From: Protonemura montana
Taxonomy: Eukaryota > Arthropoda > Insecta > Plecoptera > Nemouridae
Length of the DNA: 64,000 bases
Direction of reading: 5' to 3'
NCBI GenBank assembly: GCA_947568835.1
Contig: OX387609.1
Coordinates: forward strand, 2,298,001 to 2,362,000
A model generated the notes under the pieces. It was not told the DNA's origin. It searched no databases and saw nothing but the letters and a program-made list of their open reading frames with translations. The first letter of the stretch is position 1. Every line of letters begins with the position of its first letter. Positions 50,646 through 62,872 of this stretch are shown one piece after another. Both the position numbers and the translations under genes were made by a program.

Positions 50646-52267
50646 GTCTAAACCCAACACCAATACGATTTCTTGGGTTATCCACTGCTATCGCCTGTAT
50701 GTATGCAACCCACGAGCACACAGAATTGCGTTACGACCACTGATCGTTACGACACGGCGTTGTCATTGCCCGTTTGATTCTACGATTCTACCGTCCCTTG
50801 CGCCAGAACAGCTGTTTTGAAATATTAACCTTTACGTTTGTAGAGGAAATGTCATCGACCGATTGCAAACGAAAATGATTTCACATTTATTTATCATACT
50901 ACGGGTGTTTATTTACTTAAATAATTTTACAAGTTATCAATGAATGCTTAGTGAGAAGGTTTACGTAACAGTAACAACAGAAATTTTAATTCGCAACTAG
51001 AATTCGAACTGCATTGATACGGCCAGGACAAGATATGAAAGATTGGTCTGAAACTAATAATGTGCCTTCTCATTTAAATGATTGTAAGTACGATTTTACT
51101 GTTATTTATTTGTGTGATCTCGTTTGAATGTTTCTAAATGTTTTCTCGACAGATAGTTTGAGCAAAAACTCTCTTTTGTAACTCCAACAAACCGCCGTAT
51201 GAACGTCACGTTGGATAAAGCTTACAAATAATGTTAATTTTACAACCATTTCCAGTTGTTTCCAATCAATTTTCACAATCTCTTTTTGGGGTGTCGATTT
51301 CCAAGTGAATGTCGCGGAAGAGACAGGCCACTTACCGATGTACTTACATACCAACAACCATTGTTACATGAAATTACACAGTTTTCACATTTTGTTTGGC
51401 TTTCTTGGTTTTTCTTTCGACGAGCTAAAATCCTGTACACTGCTGATTCACGATCTAATCACGAATTAAGCTTTAAATAACTTTGACCGTTTTCAATCAC
51501 TTTTGACATATTGGCATACCTCTCTGCGGAGAGGGTCACATATTTCTCAGCGAATTTTTAACACACAAAGGACAGGTATGTGATTAGGTATAGATGGGGT
51601 ACGCATTGACCGTTGTTCAGCTATTTATAGAAAATAACTGCCTCGTTTAGGTAGACCTATTGTCTATGTATATATCCACCAATTATGTAGGCCGTCGATA
51701 TCAAAGTTTTATCCAAACTAACAAAATGCTACACGATCAAATAAATCCACTAGAATAGGAAAGTGAGCAAGAAAACTCATCAAATATTCACTTATCTTAG
51801 GCTTCGAGCCTTTTTCAGAGCTACCAAAAGTATTTTGAGAAAAAGGAATTCCTAATTTTCATATTTTTTTCTTAAAAAATAATTTTAAAGACCGTTGACA
51901 ATGACATTGCACACTACGATTCTAATAAAATCTAGCGCTATGCTCTTGTAATTATAAAGATCAACCCCATAAAACACTGCTATTATAACGCCATCATTTA
52001 TCTGCCTAGCGAGCTATCTATCTATGCATGCAACTGGGTAAGTAGCTAGGGTACACACATATTTACCAAACTATATTTATTTTGTGAAATTGTACGGTTT
52101 ATAAATTTGTTTCGTGCGTGCAAGGAAAATTGCGCCGAGGAATATGTTTTCTCTTGAATGTGTTCATATTTTCCGAGCAGTTCGGCTGAGTACCACTGCA
52201 TGCAGCCAGGTAGCGTTGTTAAATTAGCAAGTAGTCCACTTCCCGCCAAAACGCCCCTACCGTTTAC

Positions 52268-55200
52268 TGGGTGTTTTTAGCGGAGCTCGGGCATTCGCTT
52301 CTGAACTCTCCGACGAGAACGTTGTGCTGTCTTCTCGTCTCTTGGCCAAGACAACTCTGTGGAAGATCAACTTGCTTGCTGTTGGCTCAAAATGTCTCTC
52401 AAATTATTTCGGTAAGTTGACATTTTACGTTTTTTACAATTCAACTAAATAATTCAACCGTCGCAGCTCGACTCTCGGTCGCCACATTTATGTTACTAGT
52501 ATGCATTAAAATTTACCCGAGGTCATTTAACCCAGCCTTTTTTATTATAAATAATCTATTTGGCTTCAAATTATAACAGCAGAGAAAATACGGGGACGCA
52601 ATATCCGAGGCGCTATTACAATCATTATTAGATTTACTGCTATCGTTTATTTCAATATCCACTTCATTTTGACATCATTTTTGCAATTAACACTTCAAAA
52701 CGCTGTTGTAACTTTGCTGAACGAATGGCGTACAATTGCACTTGTTGCAGGCAACGAGGAGTCGTGGTTAGAATGTGTTTCATTGTCCAATAATGGCGTG
52801 TGTTTTTCAGACATGGGACGCCTTCAACACGAGAGCAGCAACATGGAGGAACATTTCCCGCCCATGAAAGACAAGATGGAGTCGTCGCTTCATTGTTTGG
52901 GTGAGTCTTTCAATGCTTTGTCATTCCTCTTCATTTCGCAAAACCTGCTACTGCTATTGGTTGTATATTCCTCGCGTGTTGGCTAGTTTATTTAATTTCT
53001 GGTTACCTGCGTTTCTTTCTTTAGAAGATTAGACCTTAAGAGTTTAGACAATCATTTAGTCAATCCGATCTCCACCTGTCGCGGGTGTTGCTCTAACCAA
53101 TTGAGCTACTTGGACCCCGATCTCCACCTGTCGCGGGTGTTGCTCTAACCCATTGAGCTACTTGGACCCCGATCTCCACCTGTCGCGGGTGTTGCTCTAA
53201 CCAATTGAGCTACTTGGGCACTGGCTTTTTGAGAGGATTTCAGTGTTTTTGATGAGAATGACAGATCTTCAAGGAGTAGAACCACGAGGCTGTAAATACT
53301 CACAGTCACTCTGATTCCAGTGACGCTATATCACGTCACAACCATTCAATCTCGAGTAACTCCAATTTGACGTTGGACGCGTTTTATTTAGTTAAAATAT
53401 TATTTAACTTGCATCAATTTTGAGACGGTCGTAGTGTTCGTAATAATAAAAAAGCGTTTTTTTGCTTCATAAAGACTCTCCCTTGCCGTGAAGTTTTTCC
53501 TCGAGTTACTTGTTTTTGAGAGTGCAAACGTTCCATTTGTTCAGATGGTTTGTTTTAAAGAACAACAATTCGTCACGTCCTGCCAAACTTCCGAAGTATC
53601 ATCCCGGGTTCCAACAGATTTGATTTCTTATTTCAATTGAACACACGACCTTGTATCTTTCACCATCGTAAGGAAACATAGCACCACTTGTAGCCAAGAC
53701 TTGGATCCTAATTTTGGAAAGGGTTTTTTCAATTGAGAACTCTCGTTCCACGAATGGAGATTCCATCATCCTTCATCACCTGTTGCCTTGCTCTCCAGTA
53801 CTTTGCCAGTCTCCTCCCCTGTTTGTATCGTTGAAGTAGTCTGAGACACAGCGTGCTTTTTTGTCATCATTTAGGCTCATTTCAATTCCTGGGGCTGCCC
53901 CAATCGACTACTGAATTTAACAAAATTTATATTGTGTTTTCTCCTTTCATATTGCCGAACAACATTTAACGATGACATATGTTTTATTATTAGAAACACA
54001 AAAAACCTCTCAGAAATTGGTGATCTTGGTTTTACTCCTTGGAGATTCGTCGTTCTCATCAAATTCACCAAAATCCTCTCCAAAGTAAGTCTTCTGTCCA
54101 AGTAGCTCAATTGGTTAGAGGAACACCCGTGACAGGTGGAGATCGAGATTCCAGTCCCCGTTGGATCATCCATTTTTTAGAGATTATTAGTGTTCTTAAT
54201 AAAAAAATACTTTGCCCATCGCAAGCATCGAGTCACCGAGGTTGAATGGATGTGGATAGAATCAGAGTGACTGTCACCATGCACGGTCTCTTGGTCATTC
54301 ACCCGTCATTCGTATTCGACGCATTAAAATCCTCTTGAAAATATCTTGTCCTATTAGCTCACTTGGATGTTTGAGCAACACCAAGACTAGACGGACCGGG
54401 TTCGAGTCCACGAGTAGCCACTAATTTATGTTTGGTTAATTATGTTCCTAACAATAAACTACCCCGGGGACCAATTGCGAGCAATTGCATCAATTTTGAA
54501 TTCCACAATCAAATTAAAACTGAAGCTGGTTATTGATTAGAGTGTACCTTGGTTCGTTGCAGGCCCCGCCGAGATTGAGTCTACTTCGACGCCAAGACTC
54601 CGACGCCGAGACTCCGACGCCGAGACTCCGACGCCGAGACTTCGACGCCGAGACTCGCCCGCGTTTCTCGTCGCTATCGGAATCGGGACACGGGCGCGTA
54701 ATCTGTTACCTCGGTCGGCCGGGTCGTTTGCGTTCAACGTCAGCTAAGTGGTCTAGGGTTAGCGCTACAAGGCCTCACACAAACAAACAAACACACACAC
54801 ACACACACAACCAGTTAGGCAACAGGTATCTACAGGTCGCAGTCATCCACGAGCCAACGGGTCCACGAGCCGACGAGTCTTCATCTTCTGCATGGCATGT
54901 GGGCACCGCATGATTGCATGGCATGGGGACATGGCATGGGGAATCAGCTAAAGGGTGGGAGCGCTAGGTTAGGGCGTCGTGTTTTCTTAATGGTGGGTCG
55001 TATGCAGGGGATAAGTAAGGGAAAGCCCAAGTAGATCCCCTGTTCCATCGCGACGAGTGGGGTAACTGGCCTAAAGGGTGGGAGTAGGAAACTTAGCTCG
55101 GCAGGAGGCCTGCTGGTGGGGTTAGGGCAGGTGGAGGATATCGGGGATCCCGGGGCCCAACAGTTATAAATGGGAGGGTTTTTGTTAGGAGTAGGGCGTC

Positions 55201-58200
55201 GTGGGAGGCATTGCGGCGGTCGGGAATAGCCCAGTAGTATACCGTCCCTCTACGACGAGGAGGGTTTGCTGGCCTCAGGGTGGGTTAGGCCGTCGAGTCA
55301 ACGAGTCTTCGAGTCTTCGAGCATCCATCAACGCCGTTCTCTACTCTAGGTCCCGAGGGTCAATGGCTTGCCTTCCCTCTTGGGTTTTCTCGGGAGGGTT
55401 TCGTACTAGGGAGGGTCGTGCTCGAACGTGTCCTGGAGGCAAGGGGGGATGATTGACGTCAAGCGATCCTCTTGTCTAATCACTCAGACACGATGGAGGG
55501 GAACAGGACCATCAGGATGGTCAACGAAGGGTTGGTGGGTAGCTACTTTAGCCGCAAGACAGAAGGTCTGCTTCGGCCAGCGTAGGGTGGGGTAACGTTA
55601 CGGCTTGGGGTAGTTTTGCAGCTAAGTCCGCGTCTTCGAGCTCCCAGCTTCCAGCGTCAGCTTCGAGATTCACCAAAGTTCCTTTCCAGCCTTTCAGGTC
55701 AGCGATCGCATCTACGCCGAGGATCACGCCGGGAGACGCAGCAGGAGTCTGAGGAAGAACGTCACAAGATAGCTCACACACACACACTCACTTACACTCG
55801 AAGCGCTAATCCTACGACCTCTTTCCTCAACGTTCATTACGATTTCGCTTCCGTACCGTGATTAGTCGTGCGTTTATTCTGCGTTTATTCTGCGTTTATT
55901 CTGCGTTTATTCTGCGTTTATTCTGCGTTTATTCTGCGTTTATTCTGCGTTTATTCTGCGTTTTTACTGCGTTTTTACTGCGTTTTTACTGCGTTTATTC
56001 TGCGTTTATTCTGCGTTTATTCTGCGTTTATTCTGCGTTTTTACTGCGTTTATTCTGCGTTTTTACTGCGTTTATTCTGCGTTTTTGATGCGTTTTTACT
56101 TCGTTTATTCTGCGTTTATTCTGCGTTTATTCTGCGTTTTTACTGCGTTTATTCTGCGTTTTTGATGCGTTTTTACTGCGTTTATTCTGCGTTTACTCTG
56201 CGATTTTACTGCGTTTTTACTGCGTTTATGCTGCCGGCCCGTATAGCTGGCACGATCTGAACTGGAGGAATCGTGGTGGGAACGAGAGTTTGGAATCAGG
56301 AACTGTTGTGGTTGTCAAGTGTGAGATTGTAACAAATGTTGTGCCTTTAAATGTTCCTGTTTGTGTCAATGTTTGTGTTAATGTTTGTGTCAATGTTTGT
56401 GTCAATGTTTGTGTTAATGTTAATGTTTGTGTTTGTGTCAATTTTTGCGACTATGTTTTTGATTTTGTACCCGACTGTTCTAATTGAGTTTGATGTTATT
56501 TTTACAATTGCGTTCTGTTTCACTAACTTGTGTTCTTGTAATCCATGTCACAGGAACCTAATGACGGAGCCTTTACCTTTCAGCGCCTGATAATCAAATG
56601 CCAGACAATAACAAAAACTTTTTTGATTTCATTGTTGCGAACGTCAAGTGTCTTCGTGAACAATGCTACCAACACGACTGGCCGATTGTTGCATCAGCCC
56701 ATGGCTACCAACTGGATCATCATCTCGGCAACAAAGATGGAACGGAGTGTAGAAGAGGGTTCTGGTTCGACTCCCAGTACCTAGCCAGTCGCCACGGCAA
56801 CAAAGATGGAACGCAGTTTAGAAGAGGGTTCTGGTTCGACTCCCAGTACCTAGCCAGTCGCCACGGCAACAAAGGTGAGCCAACAAATAAACATTACAAA
56901 TTATTAAACAAGTTGAGTCGAGACCGATGAAGCACTCTTGACTAGATTTACATAATAACCGTTGTTTGCTTCGGGAATATTTTGAAACTCTGTGCATCTC
57001 TTCCCGGTGAAATTTGTCAGCCCAACGTTTGTTTTATTTTTGTCCTTTGATTTGCAGCTGACCGCGCGAGGCTACAGAATCTGCACCCGTAACACTTGTC
57101 GCTCGAGACCAAAACGAAGAATGAAGATCGACATGCTGCTCGACTGACCGATGGTAAGCCAAGATTTTATCGGGATTTTCCACAATAAATCCGCTGCAGG
57201 AATCGATTCTTCCAACTTACCAGTGGTGTAGTCCTACATTTTTTTTGGGGTATACGCTGGGTTATTAGGCTATGAGTTCCAAATGCCGTGGTCATCACTA
57301 GGTTAGGTACTGGCTAGGTACTTCTAGTCTATTCACTAGTTATAGTTCATAGATAGTCCATTCCTATCAACACTAAAACTACTACTTGGTGTTGGGGTCG
57401 CTGCAATCGCGCTTTCCTCGGGTGGGTTGAATGAGTACGTTGACTGTTTGGAAAAACCATTGCATACCCATCCAGATCATACGAACCGCTACCATACACG
57501 GACTACCCACTTTTCGGAATAAACTTTGCTTTTCGAGTTTTTATAGTGCATGTTGTAGGGAGATTAAGAATTGTCGTTGCATAACGCATTTGAAAGTTTT
57601 GCAAAGTGTATTTACTGGGCGTATACCCTGTAATTTTTTTGGGTATACGCTCGGTGTCTAAAAGTTTTTTGGGTATACGGCTAATACCCGCGTACACCCT
57701 CGACTACACCACTGCAACTTACCTTGCACTAAACGAGTCCGTCCGTTGTGCTTTGCTCGTTTAAATTTCGCGTCTACCCGTCCCAGTGGCGTTGCAAGCC
57801 ACTGTCGATCGTGACTAACGTGTTTCTGGTTTTGTCTGCAGTCGGCGGTTGTCATTCACGATTGAAGAAAGTGACGGTGAAGACCTCGAGGAACCTGAGC
57901 CCCCAGGCTTCCCCCGCGACAAGTGTCGTACGATGGAATATATTCGACAACAAAACTACAGGTACGCAACTGCATGGACGTAAAGCTCCCTGCTCCAAAC
58001 CGTCACTTGAATTGTAAGCTGACATTTTAATTCGACATGAACATCGGTGAGAATGCAATCAACTGAGAGCGTACACAACTACTCTCTAGAAACTTTGTTC
58101 CCATTCGTGGAATCGACCCCCAGTTGTTAGCTTACGAGGCACATACTTGGACTTAGCCACAAAAAGTTGTTGCTAGCAACCGTCTAGCGGGAACATAATT

Positions 58201-59559
58201 GATGAACGGTTTGTCGTGTTAGAAACACCGGTTCTCGTTAGATCACCAAAGTTAAGCAACACTGTGCTGGGTCAGGTATTGGATGGGTGACCATCATACA
58301 CATGACCAGTTCTGTTCGGGAGAGAGGTTGGAGGGATGTAAGTTAGTACAGCAACTTCACTCGCCTTGCTTATCAACCTCTCGACAGCATGGATTTGTGA
58401 AGGAATCCTGTTGATCGCGTTGTACCGTCCTTCGGAAGGGACGTTAAGCCGGTGGTCCCCTTGGTCTTCGACAGGAGTAGGCTACGTGCCGGCACCGAGT
58501 TTCCCCTCCTCCCTTCTAGGCTAGGTTAGGTTCATCATCATCATCCACTCATTCACCGACGCCATCAGACCAGTGCTGCATGGCACGTTGTCAAAACAGT
58601 GTGTCGTTAAACACCGCAAATAATAATAATAACATAGATGTGTTGCCTAATCTGCGGCCTTTCTTTTCACGCAGGTTTCCACTCTGCCTTGGTTTGGATG
58701 GAAAGCTGTCCGCGGTGGGACGTAATCCGATCTCCTACAAGCGACATCGAGACGTCTCTACAGCAGCGTCGATAGATGTAAGTCGGCATGCGAGCCTTCC
58801 AATACAAGTCCGTAATCTCTCGCCCTAGAATTGGCTTTTCAAAGACGTATCGCGTCAAAAACTGGATACATTTTGTCTCCGTCTAAGAGATATAATCCAC
58901 AGGTTCATGACCAACGAACAAAGCTAATGATAGTTTTTAGACTCATGTCTACTTGATGTAAACTTAGCAATAGTTATATCAAAAACTATTTCAACTGGGT
59001 TTTGAATGCTAAGTGAAGAACAACTGAATTTCCCGACGTTTCGTAACTTGTACCTGTTACTTTATCAAGGGTTCAAGCAGTCCTGACAATACAAAATACA
59101 TTAGTTTTTAAGTTATTGACCCTGATTATTTTCTTTGAATGCATTTAGGAAGCTTGAACTAGGAAATTGGAAAATTGTCAGGACTGCTCTAACCCTTGAT
59201 AAAGTAACAGGTACAAGTTACGAAACGTTTTATACTTTACTAAGCTTTTAAAACCCATTTAAAATAGTTTTTCTACATAGCTAATGTTTTCCCAAGTTTG
59301 AAAACTGGTTTTGCGCAATTTTTCCCGAGTAAACGTCGCTGTCCGGAGCATGTTTTACTGAGTGCAAGAGTCGTCATGTACCTGGCAACGAGTCTAATAT
59401 GACTTTATTCTGTTGTCTTCAGGTGAACTCCACGAGCCGCTGCTGGAATCGGCTTCCTCCGACGAGACCTTGCTTCAAGCCCTGGAAATTGTAGCAAGGA
59501 CGCGCTGTGAGAGTTTTATCGGGGCTCTGAGGAAACGTGGGGCAACTTTTGTTTGTTAG
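52268..59559 (+). CDS. Tentative multi-exon gene(s) or spliced RNA, unrecognised
   Basis: Blocks with good splice signals: to 52411 (donor GTAAGT); 52811-52900 (GTGAGT); from 54563; 56584-56874 (GTGAGC); 57058-57153 (GTAAGC); 57842-57961 (GTACGC); 58675-58777 (GTAAGT); from 59423. Some read like protein: MGRLQHESSNMEEHFPPMKD; RRLSFTIEESDGEDLEEPEP; ELHEPLLESASSDETLLQAL. The block 56584-56874 includes an in-frame 69-bp duplication (RRGFWFDSQYLASRHGNK twice). One chain of compatible phases exists only if weaker donors (GTAATC, GTAACA) are used at 54698, 57089 and 58722. With the stronger donors the frame stops at 57092. It may be one gene, two, or non-coding. Function unknown. Confidence 0.35.
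52811..52900 (+). CDS. Candidate coding exon (MGRLQHESS...)
   Basis: Acceptor TGTTTTTCAG, donor GTGAGT. ATG at 52813 opens 29 codons in phase 1. A second frame, continuing from ATG 52392, is also open, so the reading frame is undecided. Confidence 0.4.
53050..53465 (-). mobile_element. tRNA-SINE with three half-heads
   Basis: Three GATCTCCACCTGTCGCGG units at 53066-53220, then the TTTTTGAGAGGATTTCAGTG arm and upstream part GATCTTCAAGGAGTAGAACC. The B-box side is lost; a GAGACGGTCGTAGTGTTCGT arm remains near 53422. Confidence 0.8.
54025..54245 (+). mobile_element. tRNA-SINE, moderately diverged
   Basis: CTCCTTGGAGATTCGTCG, AAGTAGCTCAATTGGTTAGA, AGATTCCAGTCCCCG, and a GCCCATCGCAAGC tail. Confidence 0.75.
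54290..54500 (+). mobile_element. tRNA-SINE, strongly diverged
   Basis: TATTAGCTCACTTGGATGTT as A box and GGGTTCGAGTCCACG as a good B box, with an ACCAATTGCGAGCAATTGCA tail. Confidence 0.6.
54586..54660. repeat. 14-bp tandem repeat
   Basis: AGACTCCGACGCCG repeated about five times inside the candidate exon that starts at 54563. It shifts frame every unit, which weakens the coding case. Confidence 0.85.
54778..54812. repeat. (CAAA/CA)n simple repeat
   Basis: ACAAACAAACAAACACACAC and on. Confidence 0.9.
54900..55860. other. GC-rich stretch of unknown origin
   Basis: Rich in GGG and in AGGGCGTCG and AAAGGGTGGGAG repeats, unlike the rest of the window in base composition. It could be a remnant of a mobile element, but no hallmark protein motif is clear enough to name one. 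Confidence 0.3.
55868..56228. repeat. 11-bp minisatellite, about 33 copies
   Basis: GCGTTTATTCT and variant GCGTTTTTACT alternate in blocks. The 130-codon frame of FCVYSAFILRL peptides through it is an artefact. Confidence 0.97.
56355..56445. repeat. 12-bp tandem repeat
   Basis: AATGTTTGTGTC repeated about six to seven times with T/C variants. Confidence 0.93.
56584..56874 (+). CDS. Candidate coding exon with 69-bp internal duplication
   Basis: Acceptor CTTTCAG, donor GTGAGC. The frame reads PDNQMPDNNKNFFDFIVANV, CLREQCYQHDWPIVASAHGY, then two 23-residue repeats (GTECRRGFWF / GTQFRRGFWF). The duplication keeps frame. A second, shorter frame is also open. Confidence 0.4.
57842..57961 (+). 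CDS. Candidate coding exon (acidic)
   Basis: Acceptor TTTGTCTGCAG, donor GTACGC. One frame reads RRLSFTIEESDGEDLEEPEP then GFPRDKCRTMEYIRQQNY; another is open too. Codon look favours the acidic frame. Confidence 0.4.
58203..58640 (+). mobile_element. 5S-SINE, single head, complete
   Basis: GAACGGTTTGTCGTGTTAGA, boxes A and C, body, CAGTGTGTCGTTAAACAC. It ends about 45 bases before the block at 58675. Confidence 0.92.
58928..59275. mobile_element. Fold-back MITE-like element
   Basis: Arms about 58981-59090 and 59173-59272 (GTTTCGTAACTTGTACCTGT / ACAGGTACAAGTTACGAAAC) pair with some changes around about 80 bases. The outer TAGACTCATGTCTACTTGAT marks the family end. Confidence 0.82.
59423..59559 (+). 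CDS. Candidate terminal coding exon
   Basis: Acceptor TTGTCTTCAG. After two carry-over bases, 44 codons read ELHEPLLESASSDETLLQAL, EIVARTRCESFIGALRKRG, to TAG. The frame needs a phase 1 intron, met either by splicing directly from 57961 in one frame or from a weak donor at 58722 in another. Confidence 0.4.
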
Positions 59560-61170
59560 TTAATATCTTTCATTGCTTGCTTTGCGGGGCTTAACGTCAC
59601 GTCAGTTCAGAGGCTGTTCAAGTCTCGAGTTCGGGAAATATTCATAATTATTGATTAATTTGTGTGACATGAGAGAAGTTGAGAAAAATTTGGGGACAAG
59701 GCCATTGTTGTTAGACTTCCTGTCCAAGTTTTGGATTGTTGTAGGTTCTTGCTAGAGGCTGTTTCGTTCTTCACAGTTAGATTGGTTCGGTACCGAACCG
59801 TAGTAGGTTTGTTAGGTTTGTTAGGTTTGTTAGGTTTTGGTGTCGAATGGTTGTTTCTTTGTCGCTTTGTCCATCGTTGAGGGTCGCTGGAATTAGGTTA
59901 ATTTGATCTTCTAGTTTTCATGTCCATTTTTTTTTGTCTTCTCTCATGTTGCGTTTTTCTCTTAGCTCGCCTTACGCCTAGAACATTTTGTAATATTGTG
60001 GTAAATAGAGCCAACATAAAATCATAGCAGATCGAGTCATAAGGGAGAGTAGAGTTTCCTCAGATGCTTTGAGATTCATGTGACCAAATTTACAAGCCAT
60101 AGGACTTTATCGCTCGCCTGCATAATGTTCCTGTTTGCACCCGTGAGGCCCGCCTCGGACGTTCGTTTTTCATGGTTTTCGCGCGTCTTAAGTTAAGCTA
60201 ATGCTGGGCGATTGATTATAATCTTCACAAATCACAGATTATAATCGGCCATGACCACTGACCTCACGGAACAAACGCTTGGAAATATCAAATGAATCAC
60301 TCTCACAGTTAGCAAGATTTACGTGAACACAAACACGTGAATAGTAATTCAGATATTGTTAAACATTTGAATTGTATTTGATGGCGATATTATTGTCATT
60401 ATATATATATATTGTGTTGTGATATAAAAATTTACAACCCTATAGCCTTTTAATTGGGATCCCTGGATGAAAAGAAATTTCACGAATTTGCGGTGCTTGT
60501 AAATCTGGAATTCCTGTAACTTCCACTTCCGAATTTTCCTTCCGCCTAAAGGTACCTCAGTATATTCTTATTATTGTACACATTAAGTTACTCAAGGTAG
60601 CAAGAAGTCGTATGTGTGTTGGGAATTAGACGCCGTTTAACCCCTTCAGAAAATCCTGCTGGTTTAGACATTCACGCTTCTCTGGTATGTTTATTATTTT
60701 AGTCGTAATTGTGTCCTTTTAATGCATTCTCAGTTTATAAGTAATTTTTGTGTGTTTTGATGTGATTTATTTTATTTGGAGCCTAGATTTAAATTGTTCT
60801 TGTATTTCTTTTAATTACTCGCAATATTTTTCATTTCTTTATGTTCGAATTTGCGCGAATGGCCTTAAATTACAAGGTCCATTGCTGGGTTCTTGATTGG
60901 CTTAGCGGGCATGATAGTAGCCTCCTAAGGGGTGTTTAAATGTCAGCCATGTTTAATCAGAATGTGCCGCTGGTTGGGCCGGACCCCTACAAGCAGCCCA
61001 TTGAGATAGTCGAATTGAAACATCTTGTAAAATGATGACAACTTAACGAGGTTTCTTGAGGTAGAAGGAAATTTTGTGCCCGAATGTTCTAAATGGGTTT
61101 GAAATTATCCACGACACGATTTCTTGCTATCTTGAGTAACTAAACCCGGCTTCAACTTCCAAACGAAAAC
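59560..61170. other. AT-rich spacer with repeat scraps
   Basis: GTTAGGTTT short tandem near 59804-59836; (AT)n at 60401; dispersed-repeat pieces at 60600-60660 and 61015-61170. No gene seen. Confidence 0.45.
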
Positions 61171-62395
61171 CTATTGATTGAATGATTGATTATTGGGGTT
61201 TAACGACGCACTGTTATACAACTGGGCATGCGGCACTGGTCTAATGGCGACGGTGAATGAGCGGATGATTATGAGGATGATGATTAATCTAACCTAGCCT
61301 AGAAGGGAGACGGGGAAACCAGGTGACTACACGTACCCTACTTCTGTTGAAAAGCTTGGACCACTGGCTTAACGTCCCTTCCGAAGGACGGTACAACGCG
61401 AACAACAGGATTCCTCCACAAATCCATGCTGTCGAGAGGTTGATAAGCAAGGCGAGTGAAGTTGCTGTACTAACTTTCATCCCTCCAACCTCTCTCCCGA
61501 ACAGAACTGGTCATGTGTATGATTGTCACCCATCCAAAACCTGACTCAGCGCAGTGTTGCTTAACTTTCATCCCTCCAACCTCTCTCCCGAACAGAACTG
61601 GTCATGTGTATGATGGTCACCCATCCAATACCTGACCCAGCGCAGTGTTGCTTAACTTTCATCCCTCCAACCTCTCTCCCGAACAGAACTGGTCATGTGC
61701 ATGATGGTCACCCATCCAATACCTGACCCAGCGCAGTGTTGCTTAACTTTCATCCCTCCAACCTCTCTCCCGAACAGAATTGGTCATGTTTATGATGGTC
61801 ACCCATCCAATACATGACCCAGCGCAGTGTTGCTTAACTTTCATCCCTCCAACCTCTCTCCCGAACAGAACTGGTCATGTGTATGATGGTCACCCATCCA
61901 ATACCTGACCCAGCGCAGTGTTGCTTAACTTTCATCCCTCCAACCTCTCTCCCGAACAGAACTGGTCATGTGTATGATGGTCACCCATCCAATACCTGAC
62001 CCAGCGCAGTGTTGCCTAACTTTGATCCCTCCAACCTCTCTCCCGAAAATACCTGACTCAGCGCAGTGTTGCTTAACTTTCATCCCTCCAACCTCTCTCC
62101 CGAACAGAACTGGTCATGTGTATGATGGTCACCCATCCAATACCTGACCCAGCGCAGTGTTGCCTAACTTTGATCCCTCCAACCTCTCTCCCGAACAGAA
62201 CTGGTCATGTGTATGATTGTCACCCATCCAAAACCTGACCCAGCGCAGTGTTGCTTAACTTTCATCCCTCCAACCTTTCTCCCGAACAGAACAGGTCATG
62301 TGTATGATGGTCACCCATCCAATACCTGACTCAGCGCAGTGTTGCTTAACTTCGGTGATTTAACGAGAACCGGTGTTTCCAACACGCCAAACAGG
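61170..62395 (-). mobile_element. 5S-SINE with about ten tandem heads
   Basis: 3' end GGGGTTTAACGACGCACTG, body 61215-61470 with a small deletion, then about ten 91-bp head units to the 5S start (CACGCCAAAC) at 62388. One unit near 62035 is shortened. Largest 5S head array in the window; its 5' end lies about 480 bases before the NUDT9 start. Confidence 0.93.
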
Positions 62396-62728
62396 GAGTA
62401 CCCCCCCTTCATTTTCTCGCAAATAAATGGAAACCAAATTTTTTTATTGTTATGTCTGTTTCGTTCAGTACATCACGTATTTTTGAAGGCTAGAGCTTAT
62501 GAGTTTTGTAGGCTTTTTCTCATTTTTGTCCAGGGCTGGGCCAAAAATTTAGACCATCACAGATCGAAAGCCCATCACGTACTCTATCATCTGTAAAAAT
62601 TTCAAGGGAGTAGCCCCCCTTCATTTTCTCGCAAATAAATGATAACACAAATTTTTTTATTGTTAGCCTGTCTCGTTCAGTACATCACGTATTTTTGAAG
62701 GCTAGCGCTTATGAGTTTTGTAGGCTGT
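62396..62728. repeat. Tandem duplication (about 212 bp) of the dispersed repeat
   Basis: CTTCATTTTCTCGCAAATAA recurs at about 62407 and 62619, each followed by TCAGTACATCACGTATTTTT and GCTTATGAGTTTTGTAGGCT. Reverse matches lie at 50.04-50.24 kb. Confidence 0.85.
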
Positions 62729-62872
62729 TTTCTCGTTGCGCTATGTTGAGTTGGTGCCTTTAGATGGCGTTTTAGATTTTGCGAGCTAAGTATCCACTAG
62801 TGCTCACGGTGTGGTACGGCTGAAAAAACTAGTGACCGCAACACCTGTCGAAACTTCGCAGACAGTAGGGTT

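Larger units (their letters stand above)
49583..52270. other. Spacer upstream of GOPC
   Basis: Should hold the GOPC promoter (no TATA box I trust). 50030-50640 carries dispersed repeat segments that recur near 60.6-62.7 kb. Otherwise AT-rich. The 135-codon plus frame at 49326-49733 is antisense to GOPC exon 1. Confidence 0.45.

Noticed and set aside
55548-55787. Minus-strand frame with VILGVDAI, reminiscent of a retroelement aspartic-protease tail
   Set aside because: One short motif only, with no neighbouring reverse transcriptase or LTR visible; too little to call an element.
55858-56260. 130-codon FCVYSAFILRL repeat frame
   Set aside because: Translation of an 11-bp minisatellite; hydrophobic look is chance.
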